64,000 nucleotides of DNA, from NCBI RefSeq assembly GCF_019925205.1, contig NC_083568.1, positions 8,430,393 to 8,494,392 on the forward strand. Direction: 5' to 3'. Positions 22,130-35,701 of this stretch are shown here, one piece after another. The stretch's first letter is position 1. The number at the start of each line of letters is the position of its first letter. Below the pieces are notes generated by a model. It had not been told where the DNA came from and did no database searches. It saw nothing but the letters and a program-made list of their open reading frames with translations. Position numbers and translations under genes: made by a program. The stretch is from Metopolophium dirhodum. Its lineage: Eukaryota > Arthropoda > Insecta > Hemiptera > Aphididae.

Positions 22130-22695
22130 GACTCGGATCGCGGAATTTGTTCTGGGAAGGAGGTGAGGGCTTGCATTTTGTCAGCAGCACAGGCCCTGAT
22201 AATTCATATTTTTAATTTAAGTATTGTTAAAAAACTGGGGGCAAAGCCCGCTATACCTAATTTGCGCCTATATAGAACGGCCATCCTCGCACGAGTCGGA
22301 TGTCCGTAGGGCCGCACAGCAGATTCTGGACGTCACTCGGGGCGGTGTTCCGGCAACTGGTAAAATGCTTTCACTGTCCATCAAGTGCAATTCTCCCTGC
22401 AGTGCCCCGGGCAGTCGAATAGCGTGTGTTCGACAGTGTCCCCCGGTTGCTGGTAGAACAAGCACGTCAGTGCAGCGCTCACCATCCGACGCAGGTAGTG
22501 CTTGAAACAGCCGTGTCCATAAAGATCCTGGGTGACATGGATAGTGAGATGTTTAGTACATCTCCTCGACCGTCTCTTCGGGTCCGGAATAATCTTGCAC
22601 GTCGAGGTCACGTTGTCCACCTGCTGGCCCAAGAAGCGAGCACGATGTTGTGCTGACGACATATGCTGAATAAGTTTTGGAAACTTTGTTGGCAC
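22130..22695 (-). pseudogene. Degenerate 3' end of an R1-clade-like LINE (reverse transcriptase C-terminus)
   Basis: The minus-strand frame at 22695-22381 has QDLYGHGCFKHYLRRM, matching the TGHGCFxxYLxR motif of R1/LOA-like LINE proteins, then CLFYQQPGDTVEHTLFDCPG, the Cys/His cluster (C...DTxEHxLFxCP) near the C-terminus of these polyproteins. Reading then shifts frame: the C-terminal tail continues in another frame (about 22465-22268), so the copy is broken. The reverse transcriptase core and endonuclease are absent, as in a 5'-truncated insertion. About 22130-22267 is probably its 3' UTR. Confidence 0.7.
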
Positions 22696-22850
22696 ATTAA
22701 TTATATTTTACATTAATTTCCTAGTGTTTTGATTATATAAATCATATTTTTTATAAGTGGTATGTTATAGTTATGAAGTAAACTATACCTACTTGTATAT
22801 ATTATTATATTATGGAGATCAAATAAAAAAATGTATTTTTAATAAGTATT

Positions 22851-22894
22851 GGACCTCCCCACCTCCCTCTGACGAATTCCTGGGTACGCCAGTG
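22851..22894 (+). repeat. C-rich stretch followed by GGGTACGCCAGTG
   Basis: ACCTCCCCACCTCCCTCTGA, then CGAATTCCTGGGTACGCCAG, has the same layout as the C17 run at 12333 and the C19 run at 48067. It is probably the same repeat end, here with the C tract decayed. Confidence 0.4.
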
Positions 22895-23713
22895 ATTGAA
22901 ACTATCAAGACTGCACAACTTCACTGGCCACTGCAAGGCTGCACACATTGAAGTATTTACCAATTTACCATTTATCGATTTAGGTTGTTATATAATAATT
23001 GTCCGATATACTAACAGGTATATATTTATCTATTTCACATATTTAATATTATTTTTTTTATCAAATTGTTCCAAACTGGTTTTGGAGAAGGGGTAATTGC
23101 CTTGTATTACTCCGGATCCACGGCGGCACCAAACAAATATCACAATATTATGATTTACAATTTTCCATTGCGCGTCTTTATACGATTTAGATTACTCAGG
23201 AAGTTGCAGTTGTTATTATAATATACAGTGTTGTTCCTTCTTACACACATACCTACACTTTTCTCGAAAACGACCAGCATATGCGTACGGAAAAAAATTC
23301 GCGATTATTGCGAATCTCAAAGTATGACTATTAGTGGTAGGTATATATAATATAATAATATATTATATTATTATATCGGTTACATATTATTATTATATTC
23401 ACCTGTTGCATTCGCAAACCCATACCTATATAATGCCGCAGTGTCGCGCATGATGACGTATATTATATAGTGTCTATATAATATACCCTCGCGGTGTTCC
23501 TACACGTATATAACACACTTAACTACCCACCGGGTAACCAGCTAACCGGCAGGCCTGAATATGACGTGTGCTGTGCGAGACGATGGAATAATAATACTAA
23601 ATATTGCAAAGACACCATAACGCTGTGATAATAGCGAAACGGCTTTGGGCGTCTGCGCAGCTGCGGCTCCTATATAACACCGCGCACACTAGCACAATTG
23701 CACACACACACAT

Positions 23714-23762
<49 letters not shown>

Positions 23763-26700
23763 ACGGAACAGGTATATAATATAATATACATAATACGTTC
23801 ATGTACCTACACTGCATGTACGATCGGCTACCTATATAACCAGTTATACATATATGACGATTAAACCTGATTATATATAATATATTTTTTTTTTTAGAAA
23901 TATCGAGCCACTCGCCTTGAACCGTTTTAAAATTTAATTTGTTTCCCTTACTTTTGAACTGTTTCAAAATCGTAGAACAGTGTGAAACGCATAATTCGTC
24001 AAATACTATTTTATTATTGTTATTACTTATTATTTTGTTTCCACACGGCTAGGTTTTCGCAAATATACGTTTTCATTCGTTCGTATAGTACACAGTAATG
24101 CATATTTTATTGTTCGTTCGGTATATGGGTAGGTACTATATTATACCAAAGAGATTCAGGTTTTCTATAACCAGTATATAGCCGTATAGGATTCGTTATT
24201 ACCGCGTGTATATTGTAATATGTGTACGTACGATTATAAGATTCCTATAATGTATGCATAAACGTATATATAGGCTTATATACCACACATATGTACATAC
24301 CTAATGATAATATATAGGTGAGGTGATTTATATATATGTGTGTGTATGTATATAGCGGAAAATTAATTCCAGAATAATATACCATTGCACGGACGGACAC
24401 ATTAAACGATGTTGGGGAAGGTGCAAGCACACGATATTATAATAATTTATATGCCGTTCCCGGGAACATTATATATAAAAACGCGTATCGACTGCAGTAA
24501 TAATAATATTATTGTTAAGTAGTCTCATGGTCTACGTCGTGGTGTTAATTATGTTATACTATGGACACAGGCACACGCACTAGTAGGATTACCAGTAGGT
24601 TTTCGGTTAAACATTTTTAGTAAGCCCTAAAACTGTGCGAAGTACCCACGAAATTGTATTGTCATAGCGCATCATATCGTACAGCAGTGAACTATAATAT
24701 TTTGAACAGTCCGGTCTAAATAATCTCAAAAATAACAATACATATCACGTAAGTCGTAGCCTGTAGGCTATTTGAGAATTTACTATCAATAATGATACGA
24801 ATTAAGACAAAATAAATGAGACGATAATGCTGTAATTACGTTAAAAAAAAAAATCGAGATCAGATTTCGATGTGGACGCGAGATCGCAGCGGAATGTAGC
24901 ATTATATGTACCTAGTTATGTCTTATCAGTTATCTTAACTAATAACTATACAAATAGCAATAATAGTTCAACGCATATAACGTACGAATATAATATAATG
25001 TGCATAATCAATATTAAATGCTGGTAATTAATGATACCACGAAAAATAGGCAGGAGGTAGTTGAAATTATTAAATAATCGATCCACGCAACTATATGGGC
25101 ACGGACCAGTTGCGCCTAAATTATTGAAATGTCAGCTGATATAACGTATAATAATATCTATGTATAATACATAGCGCTCACAATATTATTTACCGGTCAA
25201 TAACAGACCAGTTTTGCTCGAGTTTTACCTAGTCCTACGGGCTACAGATAGGTATTATGTAGAAACACTTTTACTAAAAATGTTATTAATTTACTTACAA
25301 TTTGCATTATTGTGACGGTTTAAGAAGGATGACTTGGTATGGTAACCCACCGGGCCACCAACCATATCAAATTGTTCTTTTTCATCTTACAACTTTGTCA
25401 CAATATTATGGTCCTGCATTATTTTTTATTTATCGTTGTCGTAGTGGCATTGAGCTATTTATCTACGAAACGTTTATTTGTACGTTTTATACTGAGTGCG
25501 GGGACCTAGGTATTTGAAAAACGTTTTACTTTATAGATTAAAAAACCCAAAAAGCTGTTAGGTATATAATAATCTCACCAAAATTCACAATCGATAACGA
25601 ATATACATCGTCAAAGAAGAAATTAAAAACTAAATACTTAATAATGGTTTTTGGGATATAGGTAACTGTAAATACCATTTAAGGATATATGAATAAAAAA
25701 AAATCGAAATAACAAGGATTCTTGGTTAACTCAAATGCCTCATGGATGACGGACGGGTCTCCAAAATTGAAAAAATACCTGTCAGAAAGAAAAAAAATAT
25801 TTTATAAAACCGTAGGTAGTACATAAAATAAACTGTCAAAATCGTATATAGATACAGTATACGAGATTAACGCTTTTAAGCAGATAACGGAATAACAACG
25901 ATTTTGAATTAATATTATTATTACTATTATTTTTTTTTTAAATATAAAATTATTCATATTACCTTTTTGTGCATTTATCAACCTTGGGTTGTACATGTTA
26001 TTTAATATTTAGGCTCGGAGAAGATTATAAAATATAAACCGCTTGGACTGTGATGCTTAGATTATATTATATGGCTTGAAAAATTAAGTCGATGGAAAAT
26101 GTTATTTGTTACTTAATTCTCTATACACTTGTTAAATAATCACTTCTCATTTTATTTTAATTCCTGTACGGCTGTATACCATTAATTTAATATTCAACAA
26201 ACCCCATTTTTATATGCATGATGAGTAAAACGTGTTTGTATAATATGTTTGAAATTTTTAATTTCTGGAATTCAAAACCGGTGTACCTATATTATGTTTC
26301 AAGTTCACGTGACACAAGATTTCACGCGGCACTCGTTAAACATGTTTTTTCCTCCTTTTTTTTTTTCATTTCAGTAATTCTTCTTTATACTTATATAATA
26401 ATATTCACTGGATTTACTGACATTACCATCCCGAAATGTGTCTATTGTAATAAAAGAATAGTAGTTTTTTCTTAGTAAAATTGATTACGTAGGTATATAT
26501 TATAGCTACACATATTTTCATTGAACTCGTCTTGAATATGTCAACGGACAATACGGATAAGCTATAGAGGTACCTACCTATCAAACTTGCTGCAGGTTAC
26601 ATGTTAACAATTTTATTGTTATGTATACTTACGGTCTTCGGTATATGCATCATAATATCACATTCTAGTGTATTATTAAGATTTATATTGTATAATCATT

Positions 26701-29303
26701 TTCATAAGTTTCTACGTTCAATGCGCATAGATAGTAAGTACCTAAGTAATGTATATATTTGTCTGATATACTTTTCAAACTGCAGATAGGTAACTTCACC
26801 GAAGGGTGAAAAAGCAATTGGTAATCATTGCGTCGACCATTATAAATATATTACGAATAATTTCTTATTATATTTTACATTTTAAGACAAAAATTAAAAC
26901 TCACTATTTCTCAAAATTTCCTAAATGGAAATTTAAACGTTTTCTGCAGTTTTTGATGATAATATTATAATATCGTGGGTAGTATTATTGTCAATGACTT
27001 TTATGGTCCATTTTTTTGAAACTAATAAATTATTTGTATAGAATTTAGCACTACCTATAGTTTTATATTTGTTTTTAAAAAATGTACTTATCAATTCTGT
27101 GCCACAGTCAACAGTATTATATTAATAGCTTTAATAGTGACTATATATTAATAAAATTGTTAAGTTGTTCTTGTTGAGATAATCCGTTTAATCTGCAGTA
27201 CCTATATATTATGATATTGTGTTTTCGCTATTCTATATACCTACCTTATTCAATAAATTATAACTTATTTAAAAATGTTAATTTTTTACTGTTTTCTGTC
27301 GATCACCTAAACATTAACATAAACACGGATGGGATACAGCAACTAGCTGTTGGCTCACCTCGACCGGTGCGAGGCTGCCGTGTTATATATTATTTTTTAT
27401 TTGAAAGCAACAATAAATCATTGCATTCGGAAAGCGTCTGTGAGCTCAGTTTACTTTAGTGTTTATAGGTAAAGGTAGTTTTTCAAATTTTAAGTGCTCA
27501 TAAAAATATATACTTTCGAGTAAATATTTTCGAAATGTTATGAATATTACCTATAGTCGTCACGAATCTTAGATAATACTGCAGGGAGAAGTTGCACTAC
27601 ATGTTTTGGAGTAATCATGGCCGACAAAGCGACGGGAGTTGTTTATTATCAAATTACCTTAAACATCTTCTTTCAGCCATCTTAAAACTTGGATTTATAT
27701 TTAAATTTCACTACACTGCAACAGGGTGAAATAATATATTATCAACGAATAGTGGTGTGTACGTTTTAGGCAACGAAATAAAGTTCAAAATATTATTTTA
27801 TATTACTGATAAAAATAATAATTGTTTTATTAAATCGTTCTCAAAATAATAAATTATAATATCATACCTATTTATTTATGAATTTATGTGACGATATGGT
27901 CCCGCAGTTTAACCCTTTTTATAAACATGTACATAATATTACATTATTACATTTATGTATATATAATAAAGCACGAATGTACAAAGGCACAGTTAATTTG
28001 CTTGACACCTCACGGTCATAATAAGCTCCGATAAATGAATAATTTACTGCTTTATTTTGAAACATGGAATTGCATCTATAACAATGCATACAATACACAC
28101 ACATACATATATTATATTATATACCTACAATATCTTTATTGTTTCCTTATTATTAATTATTATTATAGTTATATAATTATTGCAATTGCATCGCAATGCA
28201 AAGGTTAAATATAATTACTAAGACTATTATAGGCACCATATTGTAGGTATTGTTGAAGATGATAAAGTCTGCCTATAGATGAAGTCATATCGATACCAGT
28301 ATCCTAAATAATATATAATTATAACGCTAGTCGTAAGTCGTGTATAGATAGTGTTGATGAGTACTCTAATATATGGTATGAGTAATAGTAATAATAATGA
28401 TTTAAATGACCAATAACAGTATAATAACATATAACATATACCTACCTTTAACCAAACCTATATTATACCTACTTATATATGTATAGGTAGATATAAAGAT
28501 TATAGTTTCTATATAGCACGAAGGTGTTCGTACAATATGAGTTTTAAAATAATGGCAGTATGGTGAACACCAGTATGTAGTATAGGGCAAAATAAAAAAT
28601 AATATATAATATAATTTCGTCATTCATCCAATTTATGGAAAGGAAAAATTAGTTTATATATATTTTATTATTATATTCTAAAAAAATATTCGAGAAAACA
28701 AAATAGAGCATATGTATTACATATTATGTAAGTACAGGTAGTTGAGAAAATATTTAGGCATGAGCTTTATCGCCTTATCCATTTATCATTGACCGTTGTT
28801 ATTTATGATTTATATACTTATCATACACGATTGTAACAAACCTTATTTAATTATATATATATATTATGCATAATATAGTACCTATTTAGGGGCGTTAACT
28901 GAAGGCTTACACTTAGTATTTGTCTTTGCATAATAGAGTTTGAAATTATTGCTACCTATTGCTATTGTTATAAAATATAGATTTTTATTTGTATTTATGT
29001 GCCTATATGTTATAACTTGTAAGGATACGTCTTTTTATCCCCATGTGATACATCTGTCTTTCTAATAACGCGTAAGACATAACATATCGATTTTTACATA
29101 GAATAATCCATTATAATAATATACTCTGTTGTTTTTAATATTTGAGTAGGTAATTTGATCAGTTTGATCAAATTTAAAGTCGGGATTATTATTTAGGGCC
29201 ATCGTATAGTATTTTTATGATATTTTAATTTTAATTACCATGAGCATTAAAAAAAAAAACTCATAAATTGTTTCAAAATTAAAATAATATTAAAAAAAAA
29301 AAA
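22895..29303. other. Intergenic or intronic AT-rich DNA with microsatellites
   Basis: No coding exon is recognised. The stretch at 23400-24500 is full of TATATA and CpG-bearing motifs. Frames at 23597-23967 are only the translation of a CA repeat. Frames at 25302-25517, 26218-26475 and 27211-27459 have no domain-like sequence. Confidence 0.4.
23700..23760 (+). repeat. (CA)n microsatellite
   Basis: A run of CA dinucleotides about 60 bases long, interrupted once by CATACG near its start. Confidence 0.95.
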
Positions 29304-30757
29304 AGGTGGATAAGTGGATGTCGCTCTGCTGTACGGTAGGTTACAAGTGGGTCACTGTAATGGATGGTGTTAAATTTGAATTCAATGATATAATATCATT
29401 GTATAAGAAAAACGATTCTGAGCGAAAACGGCCAGTCAGCCTATGATTTTACCAAGTATATTTGATGATATTATTGTGAATAAAGTAATTTATATATAAC
29501 CTATTTACGTGGAGCCTTGTTTTAAATTTTCAATCCTTAGCCATAAAAGTTAAACATTTTTAAATTTTTAACTACAAAATAATTAATAAATTATAAATTT
29601 GATAAATGTTGTCAAAATTTGAACTTTAAATGCTTATAAAAAAAAATTGTGCCTATGTATTTTTAATATTTTTCAACTGATATTAGAACGATATATCAGG
29701 AGCCTTATATTAAATTTTCATGCTTTTTTACCCAACAAATAAAAATTTATTGATATTTATAGAAAAAAAAACTAAAAAAATTGAAAACTGACAATGTCCG
29801 TAAACAGCTCAAAAAGAGTCAAAATATTTTCAACATTTTATGGTGTATAGAAAATGTTAATATAAACATTCAGTGAAATTTTCAAGTATCTACAGTCATT
29901 CGTTTTTTAATTACAATAAAATAAGAAAATTGTTACATGAGAAATCGAGTAAATATCAAATGTTGTAAAAATATAAATTTCAGACGCTCATAAAAATTTA
30001 ATTTAAGTTTCTTCTAGACATTTTTTTTTTTTGATAAAGGTAGACAAACTTATGAGTAATTTTATATTACATTTTCAAATCTTAGATTTAAAAAGAAAAA
30101 TTTTTATGAATTCTCATCAAAATAATTTGCTATTTTTCGTGATTTTTCCGTATTTTGTCAAAATTTGAACTTTAAATGCTTATAATTAAAAACTGTGACT
30201 AAGGATTTTTAATTTTTTTCATCTGCCTTTGAAACAATAACCTAGAAGCCTTCTATTAAATTTTCAAGCTTTTTTACTCAACAGATAAAATTTTATTGAT
30301 ATTTATAGAAAAAAAAACTAAAAAAATTGAAAACTGACAATGGCCGTAAACAGCTCAAAAAGAGTCAAAATATTTTGTAAATTTTATGGTGTATAGAAAA
30401 TGCTAATATAAACATTCAGTCAAAATTTCATGTCCCTACGGTCATTTGTTTTAGAGTTACACCAAAAACAAAAATCGATTTTCTCAAAATCAGATTTTAC
30501 GTAAAAATTCCCGTTTTTCCTTAATTTTTCTTTTGTTTTTCACGTCGCTTGTGAAAACTACTGTGAAATTTTTACTTTTGACCCCCCAAAGTACCAACTA
30601 GATTCACTTTCCTATCAGAAAAGTTACTATTGAAGAAAATCCAAGCACTTTTACTGTCCTAAAAGGTGATGACAGACACAAAAATAAAAAAAAAAATAAA
30701 AAAAAAAACACACATCATTGTAGAATCAATACATTCATCGCTTCGCTCAGAATCTAA
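29304..30757 (+). repeat. 1.3-1.4 kb interspersed repeat, copy D (forward)
   Basis: This is the best-preserved forward copy and matches copy A (2518-3938) in reverse complement. GATTCTGAGCGAA at 29414 and TTCGCTCAGAATC ending at 30754 are the inverted ends, 1341 bp apart; similarity to copy A extends left to about 29304. Two internal units repeat about 543 bp apart (CCGTAAACAGCTCAAAAAGA near 29800 and 30343). No transposase frame is found. Confidence 0.75.
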
Positions 30758-30769
30758 AAAACCTAAAAT

Positions 30770-31195
30770 AAATGGAAATTTACAATGTCGGTAAACAGCT
30801 CAAAATAAGTCAAAATATTTGGAAAATGTTATGGTGTATAGGAAATGCAATTATAAACATTCAGTCAAAATTGTATGTCCCTACGGTAATTTGTTTTAGA
30901 GTTACACCAAAAACCAAAATTGATTTTCTCAAAAACAGATTTTGCGTAAAAATTCCCGTTTTTCCTTAATTTTTCTTTTGTTTTTCACGTCGCTTGTGAA
31001 AACTACTGGGAAATTTTTACTTTTGACCCCCCAAAGTACCAACTATATTCACTTTCCTATCAGAAAAGTTACTGTTGAAGAAAATCCAAGCACTTTTACT
31101 GTCATTAAAGGTGATGACAGACACAAAAATAAAAAAAAAAAAAACACACATCATTATAAAATCAATACATTCATCGCTTCGCTCAGAATCTAAAA
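30770..31195 (+). repeat. Same repeat family, partial tandem copy E
   Basis: About 425 bp repeat the last third of copy D almost base for base, from the GTAAACAGCTCAAA phrase to TTCGCTCAGAATC ending at 31190. It lacks the left part and follows copy D after only about 13 bases, so it is a tandem partial copy. Confidence 0.8.
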
Positions 31196-32809
31196 GCCTT
31201 TAACTTGAAAAACAGTTTTACAACGGCCGGAAGTATGAATATAATATTTTCCACCCCGACTACGACGTGTAAAATCGTGAAATACATTACATTTGTCGTA
31301 GATTTCCGCGAAGTAAAGATCGTGTGCGTAGTTGAACTCGAGTGCCCCTCATTATAATGAATAATGACTATACATATTATATTATACACCACATATTATT
31401 ATATTATGTTTATGTGTAAGTTGGGAATTTTACAACGCGTCGTTGTTGCACGTAATTTTCATTCTAACATTGTTGTGCCTTTACGAAACAAACAAAACAT
31501 GTAACGTGCGCGCGTGATGAGTATTGGTATTGACTGGTATATAGGTATATGTAGGGTAGGTATACCGCCTTATACCACACTGTCGCACACGCTCAATTGT
31601 ATCGTATCGTCGAACGTCTGACGTAGACGACACCACCACCGTCGTCGTGTGTTAAAAAATAAGAATGATTTATATTGTGTAATAAAAAACATCTCATTAT
31701 CGAATCGATGTACATGTCGAGCGTCGAAGGACGCGCCGCTCGTAATATCTAAATCACTTATACATTTGGTTACCGTTATAACATTAATGGGCACTCCGAC
31801 TCGGATTGATAGTAATTATTGGTCCTGTAGGTACGTCATACGCGCCATGTTATTATATGTGGACAATACGTTAATAAACAAAATATATTATAATGTTTTT
31901 GTTGAAATCGTCGAGCGTCAGTGGAAGTTTTAGCGGGGTCATTGCGGTTCACACTGTACAGTGCAGTACATAATAATAATAATAATAATATAATAATAAC
32001 ATCGCTTGTATTGACTGGCTCGCGCGCACGGAAAAGTGTACATTACGCAATACAAAATTATGATCTACGACCGTCACAAATACATCCGGAAAGAAATGAG
32101 TCGATTCGCATAGATATGATATCGGAAACAACAAAACGATTATATGCCTACGAAGACGACGGCGACCTGTATACAAAGTGATCATGCCCGACACCCCTAT
32201 TTTTTCTTCAGCAATTCGCGATCGAACAAAATCTGATTTATGACATTTTTAAATATACCTACCTCCTATAAAGATCATAATATTCTCGAATTCTCGAGAT
32301 TTTTTTGTACTACCTATAAGCAAGGAGCGTGTCCTGTTAACTTAAAAATTACAAACATTTTTTGTTTTCCATAATATGAGAACCCACCATTCTATTTTCT
32401 ATATACTGTACATTATTTAGCGGGTAATTTTTCTGAACATTTTAACGTATTTTAAACGAGTAGTATTTGAGTTGTTTAACTTTGTGTATTAAGGATAATA
32501 GATCCACGATAATGGGTCTATGGTATTTTAAAATGTTTAATAATAAATATTTATCGATGGTCCAAGTATAATATAATAAATGCTAGATCCAATATTACAT
32601 CCATTTTATATTTTTGTAAACCCATTTTAATTTAATATAAACATTATGATAACTGAGAAATTACTCATTCAAATTTTGAATTAGGTACATCATCATTTTC
32701 AAAAAAAAAATTTACTAAATAATGTAAACTAAAAAAGTGTGGGGGGGGGGGGTGGTTTTACTTGAAAAACTAACATTCGTATCACCACGTCATGACTCAT
32801 GACTCTCCT

Positions 32810-32938
32810 TATAGGTAGTACGAAAAATCTCAACAATTTCGAAAACCAATGTCTTTAAGTTTAATATATTTAAAACTTCCAAAAATCGGAATTATAATAA
32901 TTTCACCATGAGATGCTTGGTGAATCACCCTGTATACA
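32810..32938 (-). mobile_element. Remnant of a MITE sharing its end with the foldback element at 5154
   Basis: GGTGAATCACCCTGTATACA at about 32920-32939 is the reverse complement of the TATACAGGGTGATTCA end seen at 5154. The other end is not found and the sequence next to it differs, so it is a truncated or only related element. The left limit is a guess. Confidence 0.35.
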
Positions 32939-33596
32939 TTTGACATCAACCAATGTTTGAAACTATGCGTGGAAAGCAGTACATATTATTATGTATCTAT
33001 ATAAGTAAGTATTATAAGTACGTATACGTATTAGTTTATATTGCATATATTTTATTATGCGGTTTTTTTAATTTTTTAATGAAACTACGTCCGCTTTTGA
33101 GCGTGCAATGACAATGATAAACATATCATTGTATTATTGTTGTACAAATAGTGTAAACTTAATATAATGACGTACAAAGTTATTTTTTTTTCATTAGGCA
33201 GTCATATGCTATATAATACCATATCCTATATATAATGGCGCTGCAGTCTATACGTAATAATAATATACATAATAATATTATAATATGCCGCGTACAGCAG
33301 CAGTAGGCATTCGTGCTATATTATATCGTTTGCGAAAAGTACATATTATAATATTATACGAGACTGCGCGTGTTCAAAGGCCACATGGCGAAAGTTACAC
33401 CTCCTCGTATAATAATCCAGTTATCCGGTGATGACGATCGCCCGGCAAATTGGACTAAATGAAACGTCCGGTCTTTAGATTATAATATTGCCACACGACA
33501 GTCGTATGGTGTACAGACGCGGTTAAACGCGGTCCCCGCTGAAGTCGTAGACCGCGGTGAACAGCGATGACGAATATAGACGCGTTGGGAAATATG

Positions 33597-33599
<3 letters not shown>

Positions 33600-33647
<48 letters not shown>
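33600..33647 (+). repeat. (AC)n microsatellite
   Basis: An uninterrupted AC dinucleotide run of about 48 bases. Confidence 0.95.
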
Positions 33648-33651
<4 letters not shown>

Positions 33652-33815
33652 TATATGTTATTATTTTGCGTTATTAAAAGATGTAAACATCGGATAAGAC
33701 GGAAAATGTATAGTAATTTGATGCGATACGGTAGTATACTGCAGCTGCTTAGACAATAATAATATTGTAATTGTACGCGTATATAAATACCGCACACATC
33801 ACACGTCACGGCGTA

Positions 33816-34307
33816 CAAAGCTGGGCATTAACGAGTTAAAAAGTTTAAGTTAAGTTAAAAAGTTAATTTTGTTTTAACTTTTTAACTTTACTAGTTACTT
33901 TTGGTTTTACGTCAACTTAACTGTTAACTTACTAAATTTCTTTCTTAATTAACGTGAAATAACGAGTTAATTTTTCATTTTAAGAAGTAAGTTAAGTTAA
34001 TTTATTTTGTTTTTAGTTTTTTGATATTTCACTATTTCAGGCTATTTCGTTTTCATGTCGAAAAATATGTATCGTAAATTGTTTAAAGTTAAAAATTTTT
34101 ATCATTCGAATCTAACTTATATGGAAATACTGTATGAGGTATTAACACTATATCCTATAATTTAGTTTTGGGTTGGAAAAAAATTAAGTACGCTAGCGTT
34201 GTATAAACAAATTAACTTTTTTTTAACTTAACAAAAAGTTAACAAAAAGTGTGTATTAACTTTTAACTTAACTGAGTTAAAAAAAATCATGAACTTGCCC
34301 AGCCTTG
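33816..34307. mobile_element. hAT-like MITE with GCTGGGCA ends
   Basis: The left end CAAAGCTGGGCATTAACGAG and the reverse complement of the right end, CAAGGCTGGGCAAGTTCATG, match at their tips. Between them the DNA is filled with GTTAA/TTAAC motifs in both directions and has no coding frame. (C)AAGGCTGGGCAA-type ends are typical of hAT MITEs. GGCGTA occurs just outside both ends, but not at the same distance, so the target duplication is uncertain. Confidence 0.6.
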
Positions 34308-35701
34308 AATTGGCGTATATGATAATAATATACCTCCAGCACAGCCTCTGGCTTTGGAGGTGATCCAACAAAAATTCGTTATTTAGTAATACATCTTGTA
34401 AATATTGTTTGTTGGAGAATTAACAAATTATCATTATTATAATAATGATATCAACCTTAAGTCGTCACAACAACGGCATACGAAATAATGGTATCCTTAT
34501 GTTATATTAATATTGCAGGGCCCGGATTTCAAAGCACAGTGTATTACTTTTTTTGGGTGATCATAGACAATGCTTTCCAAGTATATGTATACGTCATAAT
34601 TTATTTCTTGAAACGGAAACTATTACTTTATAACGATGAAACTTTTTTTTTTCGTTGTTCGAGCATTTCTTAGCATTTTGTGAGTTTTAATACATATTTG
34701 TATAATATACGACAATCGACCTCTTTAAACTTAACCATTTTATAATAATATTGTCCAAGAATAATTTATGAAATTGTTTCTATTGATGTTTCATAGGTTT
34801 TTCAGGTTTTGTACAAATTGTCAATGGTTCTATGATTCACGTCGTCGCATAAATTAATCAAATTTTCATTACATTTTTAAAATGTCAGTGTTTTTTTTTT
34901 TAATAAATGTTTGGTTAACTATATTTTAACTTTCAAGTTTGTTAAAAATTAGAAATTATAGGTAGGTAATTAATAAAACTTTGCATTAAAAAATAAATTT
35001 ATATGTCAATTTTTAAGGGCTTTATATTGTGGTAAAATACATTGTTTATGGACATTTTTAGCTATTTTTTAGAGCATTTTTCAACATAGAGAATTTTTAA
35101 TGGGTTTTAAAGCATTTTATAGATTATAGGGCATGCGTCTATGCGCGTGAGTCTCGCATCGTAAATGGTCCGATTATAATTATATTAATTATATTTTTAT
35201 ATAAAAAATTATAATATTATATAATAAATAATAAATATGATATATATAGGGTTAAGTATATATTATGACGTTTACTATTATAATATTCAACGTTCGTGAA
35301 TGTGGCGTGATTAGTGATTACCGCCAATGTGTGTGGGTCAATATCATTTAGGACTATTGGGAGTTATTACGTACAGGAACTTGAATAATATTTATTGTGT
35401 CTTACGCAGTTGCTTCATTAAAATCGTCAACATTTTGTCCATTAAAAACGATAAAATTATGGTAACTCATTTCGAATTAAAAACCGTAAAGTTAAGTTTG
35501 AAAATGTATTGTATATAATGTTCAGCATTTAAAGCTTCAGCTTGATTTCTGGCTTGATTAAAGTGTGCTTATTATTAATTTTTTTTAACCTTGGCAGCAA
35601 GGGCAATTGACGTTAATAAGGTTGTTGGTGAGTAGCCATTACTTATATTATTAATTTATTTGAACATAATATTAAATAAACCGTAGGTAATTTTGTATTT
35701 A
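34308..35701. other. AT-rich DNA, nothing recognised
   Basis: Short frames at 34488-34673 and 35327-35518 show no domain. No RNA gene or element with clear ends. Confidence 0.45.

Larger units (their letters stand above)
31196..33815. other. Non-coding DNA with CpG-richer patches, no recognised gene
   Basis: CpG-rich patches at about 31430-31800, 32020-32200 and 33380-33600 look different from the AT-rich background and might be regulatory or exonic, but none shows a convincing coding exon with splice sites. The frame at 31921-32181 contains an AAT repeat. (AAT)n lies at 31968-31990 and a G12 run at 32741-32752. Confidence 0.35.

Noticed and set aside
23597..23967. Open frames made of Cys-Val or His-Thr repeats
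   Set aside because: They are translations of the (CA)n microsatellite; the same holds for the frame at 33455-33643.
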